This document shows positions 45,362 through 58,195 of a stretch of 64,000 nt of DNA, piece after piece. The DNA is taken from contig CM075676.1 in NCBI GenBank assembly GCA_037962975.1, forward strand, positions 27,027,001 to 27,091,000, in the 5' to 3' direction. Position numbers and translations under genes: made by a program. Each line of letters begins with the position of its first letter. The stretch's first letter is position 1. The DNA is from Clitoria ternatea. Its lineage: Eukaryota > Streptophyta > Magnoliopsida > Fabales > Fabaceae. Under the pieces are notes generated by a model, which saw nothing but the letters and a program-made list of their open reading frames with translations, searched no databases and was not told the DNA's origin.

Positions 45362-48300
45362 ATGGCGCAGTGGTGGCGCTCCGCCGGCGGCCACCTCGGA
45401 ACGGTGGCGGCGAGCCGTGGGTCTTCATCGTTTCGAGGGTGCAGAAACTTCCACACGATCCAAGCGATCCCAAGAGAGTGCAGTGGTAGCAGAATCTCAG
45501 CCAGAGACAGAATGCAAAATCGAATACCAGCCGTGGTTTTCTTCCAGAACCTTCTGGAAAAAGTCCCCGAAGCAAGATCGTCGTCGAAGAAGCATTTGCT
45601 CACCGTCGAGAAGAAGCAGATTAAGGCCATACTCACCTCCCCCGAAGCTCCTTTCTTCTGCTCCACACGTTTTCCTCTCCAGATCCGTGCTGGATCCGGT
45701 TCCTCTCACTTGCTCGATTCCGGAAGCGTGTTACCGATCAAGGTTTCTCTTTCTTTCTTTTTTTTAAAAAATATTTATTTATTTTGTTTTATGGAATTTG
45801 AATTTTCGAGTTCTGAAATTTTCGGTCGTTTAGATTCACAGGGACGAAGAGACTGGGCAGATTCTGAATTTGGTGTTCGTTTGGGCTGAAGATGGTTTGA
45901 AATTGAAAGTGGATGTGCCTGTTGTTTTCAAAGGGGAAGACGTTTGTCCTGGTATACAGAAAGGTGAGTTCTCTGATCTGATTGGTCTGGGAGAAAACCA
46001 TCGAGATAGTCTTCAAAATGGTACAAGTCATGCACTTTAGTTACTGAGATTTTGAAAATCTAAATGTAGTTCGTAAATTTATTAAACAACTATCAATTTA
46101 ATGTTTTTGAAGTATAAAACAACAATCAAAAATAGTGTACAAAAGCACTAAAGTGATTTATGTTTTGCAACATTAGGGATGAATTTGAAATTTTTAAAAT
46201 CAGAGGTTATAGTACACTATCTATGTGATTTCAATTCATTAGACAGTGCTTGGGTTTAGGAGTGAATTTAATCATAATAATAGGCAATGCATGAAAACAC
46301 GGACCATGTGTCGAGCTCTACAGTTGATACTAATCCTTTTTTTTACCTTATTTAGATATTTAGATATTTCTTTGCAGAGAGACCCTGGCTTTATTGAATT
46401 ATTTGGTTGTTTTCTTTTCCCTTGGTTGGAAGATTATATTCTGATTTTCGAAAAAACCATTAAGAGAGAAAATATTAGGATAAGGGGCAGGTGATATGAA
46501 TAGTGTCTTGTTTACCTAGTGAGATTGATGATTTTTTGTTCTGGATAAGTTATAACTAGTTGTAGTGTTTGCCAAGCGTTTATTGGATGAAGATTGCAAA
46601 GGTATACCTCCTTTGATGTTGTCATCTTACTCCTTTGTTGTTCTCTACGTTCATAGAGTGCACAAGGACAGTGACCTCACCAATGGAGACTTATGACCCC
46701 TTTGAAATAAGCCTTTTTTCTATTATTATGGATGAAATAATTCATGAAAAGATGCTTTCATTGTCTAATTTCTCTATCAATTAAAATGTGTGAAGATGCT
46801 AAGAATGTAGAGGTATATAGTTTTGTAGAGTTAAACATTCATATGATTATAGCATTTGAAGCCTGCTTGTCAAAAATATGCTTGTCAAAGATGTTGATGG
46901 TATCTTGTGTATTGTTTCACAGGCTTCTATTGTCATTTTTCGTTCATTTTCTCAGATGGAGCATTTATCTATACCGCTTTCTGTTCAAATATTTGTATTC
47001 ATCAAATGAAACTATCCATCAATGTGAATTTATATTGTGTTTACACGTACTCAATTGTATGTTTGAGATACTCTACGCTATAGCTGGAAGATTGTGCTCA
47101 TACTTATCAAATCATCAAATAAATTCCTAATAGAATTATGAAAGTTATTATGCAATAAACAAAACCATAGAGACTAATACTTTGCTAGTTTCAAAGTTTG
47201 ATAACCTATTGCTTCAATTGAGATTGGGCATATCAAAAAACGCAAAGAGAAAACTAGGGATTGTTTTGGACTTTGAAGCATGAGTACTCCTAAAACCTTC
47301 AAGTTCTTGTAGCGGGTACACATTAGATATAGGTACGCATTCAAGACTCATTAGGTACATACCCAATACTTACCATAAGTATTTTTCAAAAAGAAAATAC
47401 TACCTCTATCCTTAATTTAGGACCCTTTTTCAGAAAAAATTTATCCTTTAATATAAGACCCTCTTACGAATTTCCATGTCATTAATTATTTTTTTTACCA
47501 TAATACCTCTTGTTGAGAGAGTGGGAAAACGAGAGAGCACATATAACAACATCCGGAAGTGGACCTCTATCAATGGGAGAGTCTGTTCAATCAGCATTAG
47601 AGTATCCCACAACTTGAGTGTGTCCTCTATCTTCAGGCCCTTTCCAGGATCTTTCTTGACATATCAAATAATACAGGAGTCATTGCATCCCAGTGTTCCT
47701 TGCAAGGAGATTTTAGGAACTGACTTACCACACTAACTGCAAATGAGATATATGGGCGAGTGACCGTGAGATAGTTCAATTTGCCAACCAAATGTCTGTA
47801 TCTTTCAGGATTCGGAAGACGCTCCACTGATTTGGTAGGAGCTTGACATTGGGATCCATAGGAGTGTCAACAAACTTGGAATTTAACATAGTAGTTTCTT
47901 CTAGAATATCCATCGCATATTTTCTTTGGGATATGACGATTCCATTTTGGACTGTGCTACCTCTATCCCCCAAGAAATATGAGTCTGCCAAGGTCCATCG
48001 TCTGAAAGTGCTTAAAGAGATATTACTTTACCTGTGTAATGCCAAGATGATAACTGTTGGTGATAACAATGTCATCCACATAAACCACCAAATAAATACA
48101 ACCGGCAACTGAATGACGATAGAAGACAAAGTGATCGGCCTCACTTCGGATCATGCCAAACTCTTGAATCACAATACTAAATCTGTCAAACCATGCCCTG
48201 AGAAACTGCTTGAGGCCATATAGAGGTTTCCGTAGTCGACAAACAAGTCCAGAAGACTCCCTGAGCAACAAAACAGGGAGGTTGCTCCATATAAACCTCT

Positions 48301-51090
48301 TCAAGCAGGTCACCATGAAGGAAAACATTTTATATGTCCAACTGGTATAGAGGCTAGTGTGAATGGCGGCAATGGAAAGAAAGAGGCACACTGAGGGCAT
48401 TTTGGCAACAAGGGAGAAGGTGTCTCCTTAATCCAAGCCGAAGTTTTGAGTATAACCTTTGGCGACAAGACGGGCTTTAAGGTGGTCAATTGTTCCGTTG
48501 GGGCCAACCTTCACCGTATACACCCATCGACAACCAACAACATATTTCCCTGGTGGTAAAGAAATGAGATCCCAAGTTCTATTGCTCTGTAAAGTACACA
48601 TTTCATCCATCATAGCTTGTTTCCATTCTGTATGAGTAAAGGCATCTCCTACATTCTTAGGAATAGAAAAAAGGGACAAAGAGGAAAGACATGAGTAATA
48701 TGGAGATATGCGATGATAACTCAAAGTAGTATAGTGAGGAGAAGGATTATGAGTAGAACTAGATACCTTTGCGAAGTGCAATGGGAAGATCAGATGAGAT
48801 AGCCCAGGATGTGAGTCTACAATTAGTTCAGTTGTAGGTTACGGCAATAAAGGACGAGGAGGTCACTGATAAACCTGCTAAGGAGGGGGAGGAAGAGGAA
48901 GGGGGTCTGGAGAGGAAGGAGACCCCTCGGGAGAAGAAAAAAGGACTATATATGTATTCACACAAGAAGAGGAGGCTCTAGTTGAGGTACTTCAGACTTA
49001 AAGAAAGGAACATCTTCAAAGAAGGTAACATCGGCAAAGATAAAATACCTGTGAAGAGTAGGAGAGTAGCACTTATATCCATTTTGGGTGCAGGGATACC
49101 CGACAAAAATACATTTATGAAATCGAGCAGATAATTTATCGATCCCAGTACCAAGGACATGAGAGAAACAAGTAGAACCAAAGACTCGAGGGGGTAAAGA
49201 ATGAAGTGGACGATGGGGATATAAAACTTGATGAGAAATTTTACCTTTAAGAATAGAGGAAGGCATACGATTGATGAGATAGTACGCAGTAAGAGCTGCA
49301 TCACCCCAAAACTGAAGAGGGACATGAGAATGGAGAAGAAGAGTTCGAATTGTATCTAGAAGATGCTATTTTTGCGTGTTTACCCAGTGGGCCTAACGAG
49401 AGGACTTATGAATTCCGTCTTTACCACACGGGCCTAACACGAAATGGTTACTTATATTTAATGACATTAATTTAACACAAATAGGAGATTGTCTCATAAA
49501 TATATACTGCAAATAAATTAAGGGTATAAAATTGTTCATTTAATATATTAGAAAAATGGTTCATGTTTCTTATACTACCTTCGTCCCTTAATATAAAAAC
49601 CTCTTGATAACTAATTTTAGTTTTTAAGAAAAAATGGTTAATATAGTTAAAGTTATTTAATTTGTCTATTAATTGTATTAGTTTTTCAAAAGTTCTCTCT
49701 TATATTTATTGAAACTCACAAATTTTACTCTATTTCTACCTAATTAATTCTTATTTCATTAATGACTAATAAGAGTATTTTGGTAAAAAAATTAATTATT
49801 GTTGTTGATTCTTTGAATGGGTTCTTATATTAAAAACCAAAAAAATATCTTAAAAGGTTTTTATATTTAACAAAGGTAGTAATTAAGAACAAAAAGATTC
49901 AAATTTTTATACTTTGTATAAAAGAACGGAGGTAGTATTTTCTTTAAAAAAGTCTAAGCAATTTGATCATGTTCATATATATGGACATACCCATACCTTA
50001 GATTTCGGAAAAATTCCTGTATCTTTTACCCGGCACCATACCTCTATGTAACATAGGTTTGGATTTTCTCCATCAAGAAGTTCCAAATGCGTGCTCTCGG
50101 TAGTTAGGTTCCCAGTCAACCATTTCAAAGTACTGTGTTTACTTGCTTCCACATAAAAATATGGGCAAGATAGGCACAAGTACAACTAGTTAGTTTGCAT
50201 AATAATTCTTCTGACATCTATTACCATGCATGATACTTGGTGATTTTTTGTGTCTAGGACTATCATGTAGGCTGTAGATTGATTTCATTGCTTTTATTAT
50301 CTTGCAATTACAAAGCAATTGTATAATGCTTGTAGTCTTTTGCTCTTTGTTCTCAAACATAGTTATTGAAGATCTTTCTCAAACATTTGCAACTAAAATA
50401 CGCCAATACAGTGGTTGCTCTTTTGGTTTGATAGTGCAAAAGCTGAAAAAAGTAGAGAGGCTATGTAAAAGCTATGGACTGAACACACTGTTTAATCAGC
50501 ATTTATTGGTTCTTCTTTGTTGGTAGTGACTATGCAAAATTATTATTAATGACATGATGTCGTAAAGTATTTTTTTGACAGTATATGTTGAAGATCAGTT
50601 TTCTACCGTCCAACTTTCAGTGGTCCATGACTTTTGCTTGCTATGGCTTGGGAAGACTGCTGTTATGTTGGGTCAATTGACTCACATTTTATGCTTTGCT
50701 GAAATGTGCCGCTTTCTTACTTCAAAGATCAAAAATCAACATTCATACTTCATGTTAAATGCTTTGGATTGCCTTTTTTATATATTTTTTATTTGGGTAT
50801 CGTAGGAACTTAATATGGTTCTAAAGAATGCTAATATGGTCTAAACTTGTTATGCCATTTCAGGTGGAATTTTGAATAAGATCAGACCTAGTCTAAAATA
50901 TCTTTGCCCATCGGAGCACATTCCTTCAAAAATTGTTGTGGATGTGAGCAATCTAGATATTGAAGATAGAATATTCATGCGTGACATTGAGGTCCATCCA
51001 TCCTTGAAGCTTCTAAGTAAGAATGAAAACATGCCCATTTGTAAAATAAATCCAACAATTTGGGAAAACAAAGAACCTGTTTTTGAGTGA
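45362..51090 (+). CDS. Mitochondrial-type ribosomal protein bL25 (L25/TL5/CTC family), three exons
   Basis: Exons are 45362-45742 (127 codons, GT donor), 45834-45963 (TTTAG acceptor, GTGAGT donor) and 50864-51090 (TTTCAG acceptor, TGA stop). They join in phase to give 245 residues, a usual length for plant homologues. The N-terminus MAQWWRSAGGHLGTVAASRG is Arg- and Ser-rich and acid-poor, as in mitochondrial targeting peptides. Exon 1 also carries part of the L25 5S rRNA-binding fold. Exons 2-3 encode the TL5-type beta domain: GEDVCPGIQKGG, RPSLKYLCPSEHIP, then MRDIEVHPSLKLLSKNEN. The role is as a large-subunit ribosomal protein contacting 5S rRNA. The start was chosen for the MAQWW sequence; upstream in-frame codons look like leader. 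Intron 1 is 91 bases; intron 2 is 4.9 kb and contains Copia-4 and Stowaway MITEs. No frame damage was seen. Confidence 0.9.
47400..47515. mobile_element. Truncated Stowaway-like MITE
   Basis: After a TA at 47398-47399 it starts CTACCTCTATCCTTAATTTAGG, a Stowaway-type end. It shares an ATTAATTATTTTTTTTACCATAAT-like interior with the inverse complement of the element at 49575-49935. The second end is missing where Copia-4 begins near 47535. Confidence 0.5.
47535..49370 (-). pseudogene. Copia-4: antisense Ty1/copia pol fragment in bL25 intron 2
   Basis: Broken minus-strand frames give the integrase C-terminus (49370-48960; FGSTCFSHVLGTGIDKLSAR, KCIFVGYPCTQNGYKCYSP). Next is reverse transcriptase (48700-48030; EWKQAMMDEMCTLQSNRTWD, WVYTVKVGPNGTIDHLKARL, then YGLKQFLRAWFDRF and VVYVDDIVIT with an intact YVDD). 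Then come the connection segment (47827-47640; YRHLVGKLNYLTVTRPYISF) and the first strand of RNase H (GHTQVVGYSNAD near 47610). No LTR, primer site or polypurine tract is present, and both ends are truncated. It runs against host transcription and must be removed with the intron. Confidence 0.88.
49575..49935. mobile_element. Stowaway-like MITE
   Basis: A 361-bp AT-rich element. Its left end reads CTACCTTCGTCCCTTAATATAA; its right end, inverted, reads CTACCTCCGTTCTTTTATA. It is flanked by TA dinucleotides at 49573-49574 and 49936-49937. These are the Tc1/Mariner-derived Stowaway hallmarks. It is non-coding and lies in bL25 intron 2. Confidence 0.75.
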
Positions 51091-53339
51091 TCACTGCAGC
51101 AGTACACTGGATTTGACAAAAATGACATGTTCATTGGGAGAATTGACAAAAATGCAAGTTCCAAATAATCAGGGTCAACATCCGAGTTACTGATATTTTG
51201 TAGCAGTGATGAGGACACGCACCTAAGTTATTACAACCGTTGTGTTACTTAATTGATGTTTCAATATAGGTGCCTATTGGTTTCTATTGAATTAATGTTT
51301 TTCTACATGTACGAGTTGGTTATTCAAGATCTTGAACATCGAATGCCTCTTGCCGTGATTCTAGAACAAACTTAGATTGAATGAAAATTTCTTCTATTTA
51401 ATGATCTCAGAAATTACTTTGACGAGAAAGATAAGATATCAATCCAAAAATACACGCTGTGTCGACGCGGTCTAGTTCATGGATGAATCTCAATTAATAT
51501 TTGGGTTGCATGAGAATTAGTCTCGTTAAATTCTGTTGTGTTACCAAAAAACAATTCTGTCATGTGTTGTATTTCTGTTCTTTGAAAGTTTACCTGTCTG
51601 TTTTTTGAAGACTTGATCATTGTGCTATTTCAAACTATCTTTCCTTTTCACCTTCTAATCCACAATGGAAATTTTTTCTGGTCAGCTGAACAAACTATCG
51701 TTTTGTAGCGTCACTCAATGCTAGATGTCCGTCACGGTTAGCGTAGAGCTTTGCTACTATCAGTCTATGACAACATCCTATATGACAAAATTGACAAAGT
51801 CCTTCAGCGTTAGTCTCTTCTGTACTTTGTTTTTATATTTTGGTGTTTTATATTTTATGATAAACGTTTAGGAAAATTGAGTTTAGCGGCTCATTTATGT
51901 TAAGCTGTTCTTTAAGATTCTGAGTATTTATTTATTTATTTATTTGGATCAATTTATGTTAATTTAGAACAAAGAAACATTAAATATCACAATATGCATC
52001 CCTACCGTTTATTTTTTTTAATGAAAGTGCTACCTATAGCATTTTTAGGCTAAATTGTTGTTTTAATCTTTTACATTTTACAGTAAATTTTAAGATAAAT
52101 TCTTAATTTTGTTTAGCAAGTTAAATCTCCATTATTTTTAAAATATTTAATTAGGTCCCCTTCGTTTAACTTATACTAATAAATTTTGTTAAGGGAGTCA
52201 TTACGTAACATCACATATAATTATATTTTTATTTGCTAATTGTGTAACATCATCATATATGTCAAATGATGTCGTTGATATGACGACTCCTCATATCAAA
52301 TCTTCATTGGTTGAAGTGTAAATAACATGTGAAGTCCTCGATGAATATTTGACATGTGGAGTTGTCATATCAACAATAATATCTAACACAGAGTAGTCAT
52401 GTTAGCAACATCTGACAATAAAATAGTTACGTCAGTAAAATACGTCAAATTTTTATTTACAGAGTTAGTAAAAAAATGGATTAAAAAGAACTAACTAAAA
52501 CATTTTAATTTATTGGGTATCCATTTATAAATATGACCCAAGAACCCCCTCTATAATAAACTCTATTTTCCTATAGTAATTATTTAGGGTTTAGTATTTA
52601 CACGCTAAGGCTGAACAATACAGTATTTCAATACATCTTCAAAATAAATAAATTTTTGTTTAAAAATATTAGTTATATTAAATTATTTAATTTTTTGGTA
52701 ATTTTAAATATTTAATAATATATTTAATATTTATCCTATCACATTTCATAAATGTGTAAAAAAAACTAAAAGTAATATTTATTAATTTCTCATTCACTGT
52801 TCTTGAACCAATTCTTAATAAGATTCATGTTAGTCTTGTGACAAGTATTGTTAGCGTTTAACTCTAGTCTTAATACTCAAAAATATGGATTCAGTTCATC
52901 TCTTATTTAATTCAAAATTCATTCATATCATTTTTATCATTGCTTTCTCTTTTTTCTCCTCAATCCATTCAAATGTCCGAAAGGAGAATTTAGGAACGTT
53001 ATTTTTTTTACATTACATTGAAACCTATATGAATTTCAACTATTAACTTTTATAAGGTTGCATAAGATAAAAATTAAAAAACAAGGTCTGATTAGATTGT
53101 GAAATGTTTTTTGTTTTTAATTTTGATTACAAAATTATCATCATGTTTTCTGTTTTTAAAATTTTGTATAGGAAACACTGAAAACAATTTTTTTTGTTTT
53201 TATTTTCATTTCCTATTTTCACTTTTTTTAAATAAAATTTTTAGAAATAGAAAATATGTTGACATTTTTATAATTAAAACTGAAAATAGGAAATGAATTA
53301 GGAAACGTTTTTACAATCACAGAAAAGTTGTAAAGTATG
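51091..53339. other. bL25 3' flank and AT-rich intergenic DNA
   Basis: The first few hundred bases presumably contain the bL25 3' UTR. Beyond that lies AT-rich DNA with no recognised gene. The part from about 52020 to 52560 resembles MITE-like low-copy repeats, but I could not fix both ends. Short open frames such as 53099-53296 are biased by A and T runs and are not called. Confidence 0.45.
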
Positions 53340-53876
53340 TAGAAAGGGAAATGCATCTTTCTGCTGCCAAAGGTAAGACACCCCGGTTCATGAAAGGAGA
53401 GGACCAAAGTATGATTCTAGAAGTCATAACATGGATGCAACTCCAAGATAGATGGAGCGAAAAAATGTTAATTTTACGTATTATACACCCTTATCAGTCC
53501 GACTTGGACAAATTTTGAGGGAGGTTGGAATACCTGGATTGACGGTGTATGGAGTTAAAAAAACCTGCACCTATGAAGCGCCCAGGGAATACCAGTAAGT
53601 ACTACGACTTCCACGAACAAACCCGTCACAGCACCGACGAATGCAGACAATTGAAGTATGCAATTGAAGTTTTAATCAGAGAAGGGAAATTGAAGCAGTA
53701 CCTCTTTAAATAGTGGGTTTTCAAAGAATCAAAAAAGAAGAAACCCCGGAGGAAGGAGCATACTCCTGAGGTGGAAAAAGGAAGGAATTCCAAAAAACCG
53801 GTCTTGGAGAAAGGTAAAGTCATAGTCAACAATATAGAGGATGATGATGATGTATTGATGAGGCCCTCATCCTAGG
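53340..53876 (+). pseudogene. Tat gag C-terminal remnant
   Basis: The frame includes TSKYYDFHEQTRHSTDECRQ and then LKYAIEVLIREGKLKQYL near 53590-53710. This is the knuckle and following helix of Tat Gag (usually Y-C-x-F-H-x-x-x-G-H-x-T-x-x-C). The first cysteine is replaced by Tyr and the Gly-His by Arg-His, so zinc binding is probably lost. Stops interrupt the frame at about 53516, 53711 and 53874. Confidence 0.75.
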
Positions 53877-53953
53877 GGAGGAAGGACGTTATCGACATGA
53901 TAGCAAGAGGATTTGCAGGGGGTTCTAATTCAGCTAGAAAGAATCATCTATGA

Positions 53954-54565
53954 ATGATCATGTCTGTGCAAACTAAGATAGACAATAGGTCATACCGAGG
54001 TGGGATTCAGACCCCGCCTATTGTATTCTCAAACGATGACTATAGACCCACCATCCTAAGTGGAGATAATGTGGTTATAATTGAAGCTGTGATTACAAAC
54101 AAGACAATTCAAAAAAATTTAGTTGATCAAGGAAGTTCGTGCGATGTGATTTTTTGTGAATGTTTTAAGAAGATGGGTCTATCAGACTCAGACTTGCAGC
54201 CCTACACTTAAGATATGACTGCCTTCAACGAGACAAAGTAGCCAACTAAGGGCTACTTGGATACCAGACTCATATTTAAAGGGGAACCAGGGTCGAGAAC
54301 AATTCAAACTAGGGTATTGGTGATCAATGTCAAGTCACCATTTAACGGGATCCTTGGGAGACTGTCCCTAAACTCTTTGGAAGTCATGGTGTTAACTCCG
54401 CATCTGTTAATAAAGTTTATTGACAAGAATAATCAAGTCTCCTCTATAAGGGGAGACCAACAAATGGCCCACTATTGCTATAACCTTAGCATCCAAATAA
54501 CGAAGTTGGAAGAGACCATTAAGAAAAGATGGTTGAATTATCCCAGGGTTAGTGAATTTGATTGA
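53954..54565 (+). pseudogene. Tat aspartic protease region
   Basis: Two frames carry the retroviral-type protease fold. VVIIEAVITNKTIQKNLVDQ is followed by GSSCDVIF (the D-x-GSS active-site loop with Asp kept), and downstream comes GYLDTRLIFKG-like sequence and VINVKSPFNGILGR. Stop codons at 54209-54211 and shortly before 54257 break the frame between these pieces. Confidence 0.75.
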
Positions 54566-54689
54566 CTTAGATCCTAGAGAAGAATTGGCATCCGAGCCGG
54601 TGAATCCATAAAGGCTAACACCGAAAAAAGGGATAAAATAAGTCTCTCTAAAGGAGGACCCAGCTAGGGCAACGGGAATAAATGATTGC

Positions 54690-55560
54690 TTGGAAGCTGA
54701 TATGGAAGAGCAATTGGTAAAATTGTTAAAGGAGTATAAGCACCTCTTTGCATGTACTGTGGTAGATATGCATGGGATAGATCCGAATTTCTGTTGTTAC
54801 AAATTATCCATCTATCTGGAGTCAAGAGCGGTGGCCCAAAAAAAGATATGGTTAGGCCCTAAGAAACAACAAGCAACTTGTGAACAAACAGAGAAGTTAT
54901 TGAAGGCTGACTTCATCAGGAAAGTCTAATATTCATCCTGGGTTTCAAATGTCGTAATGGTCAAAAAAGCTAATTGACAATGAAGGATATGCACAGACTT
55001 CACGAACTTAAACAAGTGTTGCCCAAAGGACACATATCCATTCCCAGCATAGATCAGATGGTAGACAACTCGTCAGGGTACGGGTTTTTGTCATTCATGG
55101 ACGCCCATTCTAGCTATAACCAAATCTAGATATGAAAAGATGATGAAGAAAAGACAACTTTCGTTAATGATAAAGGAGTTTTTTGTTATATTGTGATGCC
55201 TTTTAGATTGAAGAATGCTGGAGCAACATACTAAATAATGATGAATAAGGTGTTCGGAGGTATGCATTATAAAATGGTCGAGGTGTACATAGAAGATATC
55301 ATAACTAAGACCCCGGTCGGAGGAGATCTTGTGGAGGACTTAAGAAAATTTTTTCAAAGAATCCAGATGTACAATATGAGACTGAACCCTTTAAAGTATA
55401 CCTTTGCGGTCCTAACAGGGCATTTTTAGGTTTTATTGTGACCCAAAGAGGAATTGAAGCAAATCCAGACAAGTGTAGAGTGATTAAAGAACTCTGGAGT
55501 CCAATGAATGTTAGGAAAATACAATATCTAAATGGGAAGGTGGATGTATTACCCCAGTTC
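54690..55560 (+). pseudogene. Tat reverse transcriptase, catalytic box mutated
   Basis: Begins EEQLVKLLKEYKHLFACTVVDM, then (with frame changes) CTDFTNLNKCCPKDTYPFPA, SFMDAHSSYNQI, CYIVMPFRLKNAGATY and EVYIEDIITKT. The order matches gypsy reverse transcriptase. The universal Y-x-DD box is YIED here, so one of the two metal-binding aspartates is Glu; this and several stops make it inactive. Confidence 0.85.
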
Positions 55561-55679
55561 ATGCCTAAGATGGTATATCGGTCGCTTCCATCGTAGAAAG
55601 TGCTAAAAAAGAATAAGAAATTTGAGTGGGGAGAGGAGCAGGATAGTGCTTTTCAAAGTTTAAAATAAGTTTTAGCAAA

Positions 55680-56340
55680 CCTTCTAGTGTTAACCAGATC
55701 GGATCCAGGAGAGCAGCTTTTCCTTTATCTATCAGTCTCAGATGAAGCATTAGGGGCAATTCTTGTGAAAGAAACATTGGAAAGACAACCACCAGTGTAT
55801 TTTGTTGGAAAGGTTTTGCAAGGATTAAAGAGTCTGTATCAGAAATTAGAAAAAGCCATTTTAGCCCTGGTATGGACTTCATGATGATTGAGGCAATATT
55901 TCCATGCCCACCCCATTATAGTTTGAACTGATCCCCCTCTACGGGCAGTTTTTCATAAACCAGATTTAGCAGGAAGAATGATTAAATGGGCTATAAAATT
56001 GTCAGAGTTTGATACTTTTATGAGCCAAGGAGAGCCATCAAGGATCAAGTATTAGCAGACTTTGTCACGGAATTGATTGGAGAAACACCCATGCCCCTGC
56101 AAGAGCATTGGGTCATCTATGTGGATGGCTCATCAAATTCAAAAGGATGTGGTGTTGGCATGGTCATTTAGAGTGAAGATGGGGTGAGCGTTGAAATTTC
56201 TCTTAGGTTTGATTTCAAAACATCAAACAACCAGGTGGAGTACGAAGCATATCTGGCAGGATTAAGAGTAGCCCTAGTAATCAGAGCCTGAACTGTTGTC
56301 CTTTGTAGTGTCTCAGTTGGTTATTTCATAAATTAATAGG
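55680..56340 (+). pseudogene. Tat double RNase H region
   Basis: The native retroviral RNase H is seen as SDEALGAILVKE, PPVYFVGKVLQG and LYQKLEKAILALVWTS at 55687-55884. A second RNase H follows: HWVIYVDGSSNSKGCGVGMV at 56108-56167 and NNQVEYEAYLAGLRVALV at 56228-56281, carrying the Asp and Glu expected of an archaeal-type (aRNH) domain. The presence of both in this order is diagnostic for Tat. Stops lie between and within the two. Confidence 0.8.
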
Positions 56341-56612
56341 AATTATCAGGCTAAGGAACCGTTGTTGCAACAGTATTTGGCCTAGGTGAAAGACTTGGGT
56401 GAAATGTTCAAGGAAATTGAGTACAAACACGTTCCAAGAGAGGATAACATGAGAGCTTATGTCTTATCCTGATTGGCGAGCACTAAGAAAATGGGATTTA
56501 TAACCACAGTTATACAGAGCACTTTAGCGGCTCCAAGTATATCAGCACCTGTCAAAGTTTATGTTATCCAGTCTAGGGCTTACCTAGAAGACTCATAGGT
56601 CGTCCCAATGAT

Positions 56613-57822
56613 CTAGTATATGGTGAATGGGTAGCTCTCAACCAATCCACTAGAAAAGAAAAAGGTAAAAATAAAGCTTCCTAACTTTGTGTTGGTAAAT
56701 GGAAATTTATTCCGAAGGAGGATATCGGCCTCATGTTTAAAATTCCTAAATGAAGCTGAAGTTGACGAGGTAATGGTCGAGGTCCATGAAAAAGCTTGTG
56801 GACACCATTGTAGTGGAAAGAGTTTGGCAAGGAAAATTTTGTGGGGCGGATATTGGTTGCCAACAATGACAAAAAACGCACTCGAGTACATCAGAAAATG
56901 TGCTGCATGTCAAAAGAATAGCAATGAGTACCACGTCCCAGTAGAGGAATTATTCATATTGGTAGTACCTTGGCCTTTCCATCAGTGGGGAATAGATATC
57001 TTGGGCTCGTTCCCAAAAGCTCCAGGCGGAGTTAAGTATTTAATTGTTTGTGTTCATTACTTTACCAAATAAATTGAAGTGAAGGTCGTAGTCAATATAA
57101 CTTTGGCCCAAACTCATCAGTTCTTGTACGAGAATATTATTACATGATTTGGTATACCAGGGTAGGTGGTCACGGATAACGACATGCAGTTCATAGATGT
57201 TAAGTTTTTAAGCCTTCTTGAAGGGCTCCAAATTTAACAAGTCTTCTCATCAATTAAACACCCTCTTAGCAACAGGCAGGCCAAGGTAAAAAATAGGGAA
57301 GGTTTGAAAAAGCTACTTAGGGATGCAAAACGACAATGGACAAATCAATTATGCCATGTTCTATGGGCTTATCGAACAATGTCGCATTCTTCAATAGGAG
57401 AAACCCCATTCCGGTTAGTGTACGATGTTGAAGCAGTAATACCAATAGAAATCAACTAGATCTCTCCAAGAATCTAGCAATTCAACAAAGCAGATAACGG
57501 TTCAAGATTAAAGAATGAATTGGATTCGCTTCATGAACTTAGGGAGGTAGCTTTTGTCTGGGATCAAGCAATAAAGGCAAAAGCCTCCATACGTTACAAC
57601 ATGAAGGTGCAAAAATGAAGCTTTAACATTGGCAACTTAGTTCTAAGAAGAGCGTCGGTGAGGAATTATTTCGCCCATCAAGGAAAACTAGGACTGAATT
57701 GGGAGGGTCTATATCGGGTCAATGACGTCACTTCTAGAGGAGCCTGTATTTTGGAAACTTTGCAAGGAGAAATATTCAAGAACAAATGGAACGTTAAGAA
57801 TCTACGAATGTACTATAGCTAA
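56613..57822 (+). pseudogene. Tat integrase, decayed
   Basis: The zinc-binding N-terminus is well kept in 56689-57072 (VHEKACGHHCSGKSLARK, YIRKCAACQK; His-His-Cys-Cys). The core follows with WGIDILGSFP (first Asp), VVTDNDMQF (second Asp) and HPLSNRQAKVKN, where the expected catalytic Glu after Gln-Ala is Lys. The C-terminal part includes WAYRTMSHSSIGETPFRLVY and the terminal NWEGLYRV and NLRMYYS before TAA at 57820-57822. Stops in the middle (57070 and others) confirm inactivity. Confidence 0.85.
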
Positions 57823-58040
57823 CTGGTATCACAAGCCATGCACTCTTTTTCCCTACCTAGGTTTTTTCCCATAGGGTTTTTCCTAGGAGGTTTTTAATGA
57901 GGCATGCAGTTGGGATGCTTTATGAAGCAATGAAATCAATTTCACAACGATATGATTTTTCCTTTATCATTTTATTCTTAAGAACTGTCTAAGGACTTAA
58001 GAAATCTTAAGATCTTAAATTCCTAGAATGGCTAACACGG

Positions 58041-58195
58041 CCCTAAGAGCGGTTATAAAACAAGTCTAAACCCTGAAGTGGTTAAAAACCCCAGAGAGGT
58101 TATAGGCGTATAAGCCCCAGAGCCGTTGGAAAACCCCTAGAGAGGTTAAGAATTTTAAGACCCCAAAGCAGCGTAAAGCCCCAGAGTGGTCAAAA
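58041..58195 (+). repeat. Degenerate short repeats, CCCCAGAG-GGTTA type
   Basis: Seven related units of about 14 bases, C-C-C-C-A-G-A-G-x-G-G-T-T-A, start at 58041, 58071, 58089, 58115, 58134, 58161 and 58179, separated by variable A-rich spacers. They lie between integrase and the antisense ORF, the position where Tat and Ogre elements often carry tandem repeats. Confidence 0.75.

Noticed and set aside
45232..45709. Long minus-strand and alternative-frame ORFs over the bL25 first exon
   Set aside because: They are shadows of the GC-richer bL25 exon; the plus frame continues in phase across two introns into a recognised domain.
47497..49400. Possibility that the antisense copia fragment is a full element
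   Set aside because: No LTRs, primer binding site or polypurine tract occur around it, and both ends stop within conserved domains.
51700..52560. MITE-like AT-rich stretch downstream of bL25
   Set aside because: I could not find matching inverted ends and a target duplication, so it was not called.
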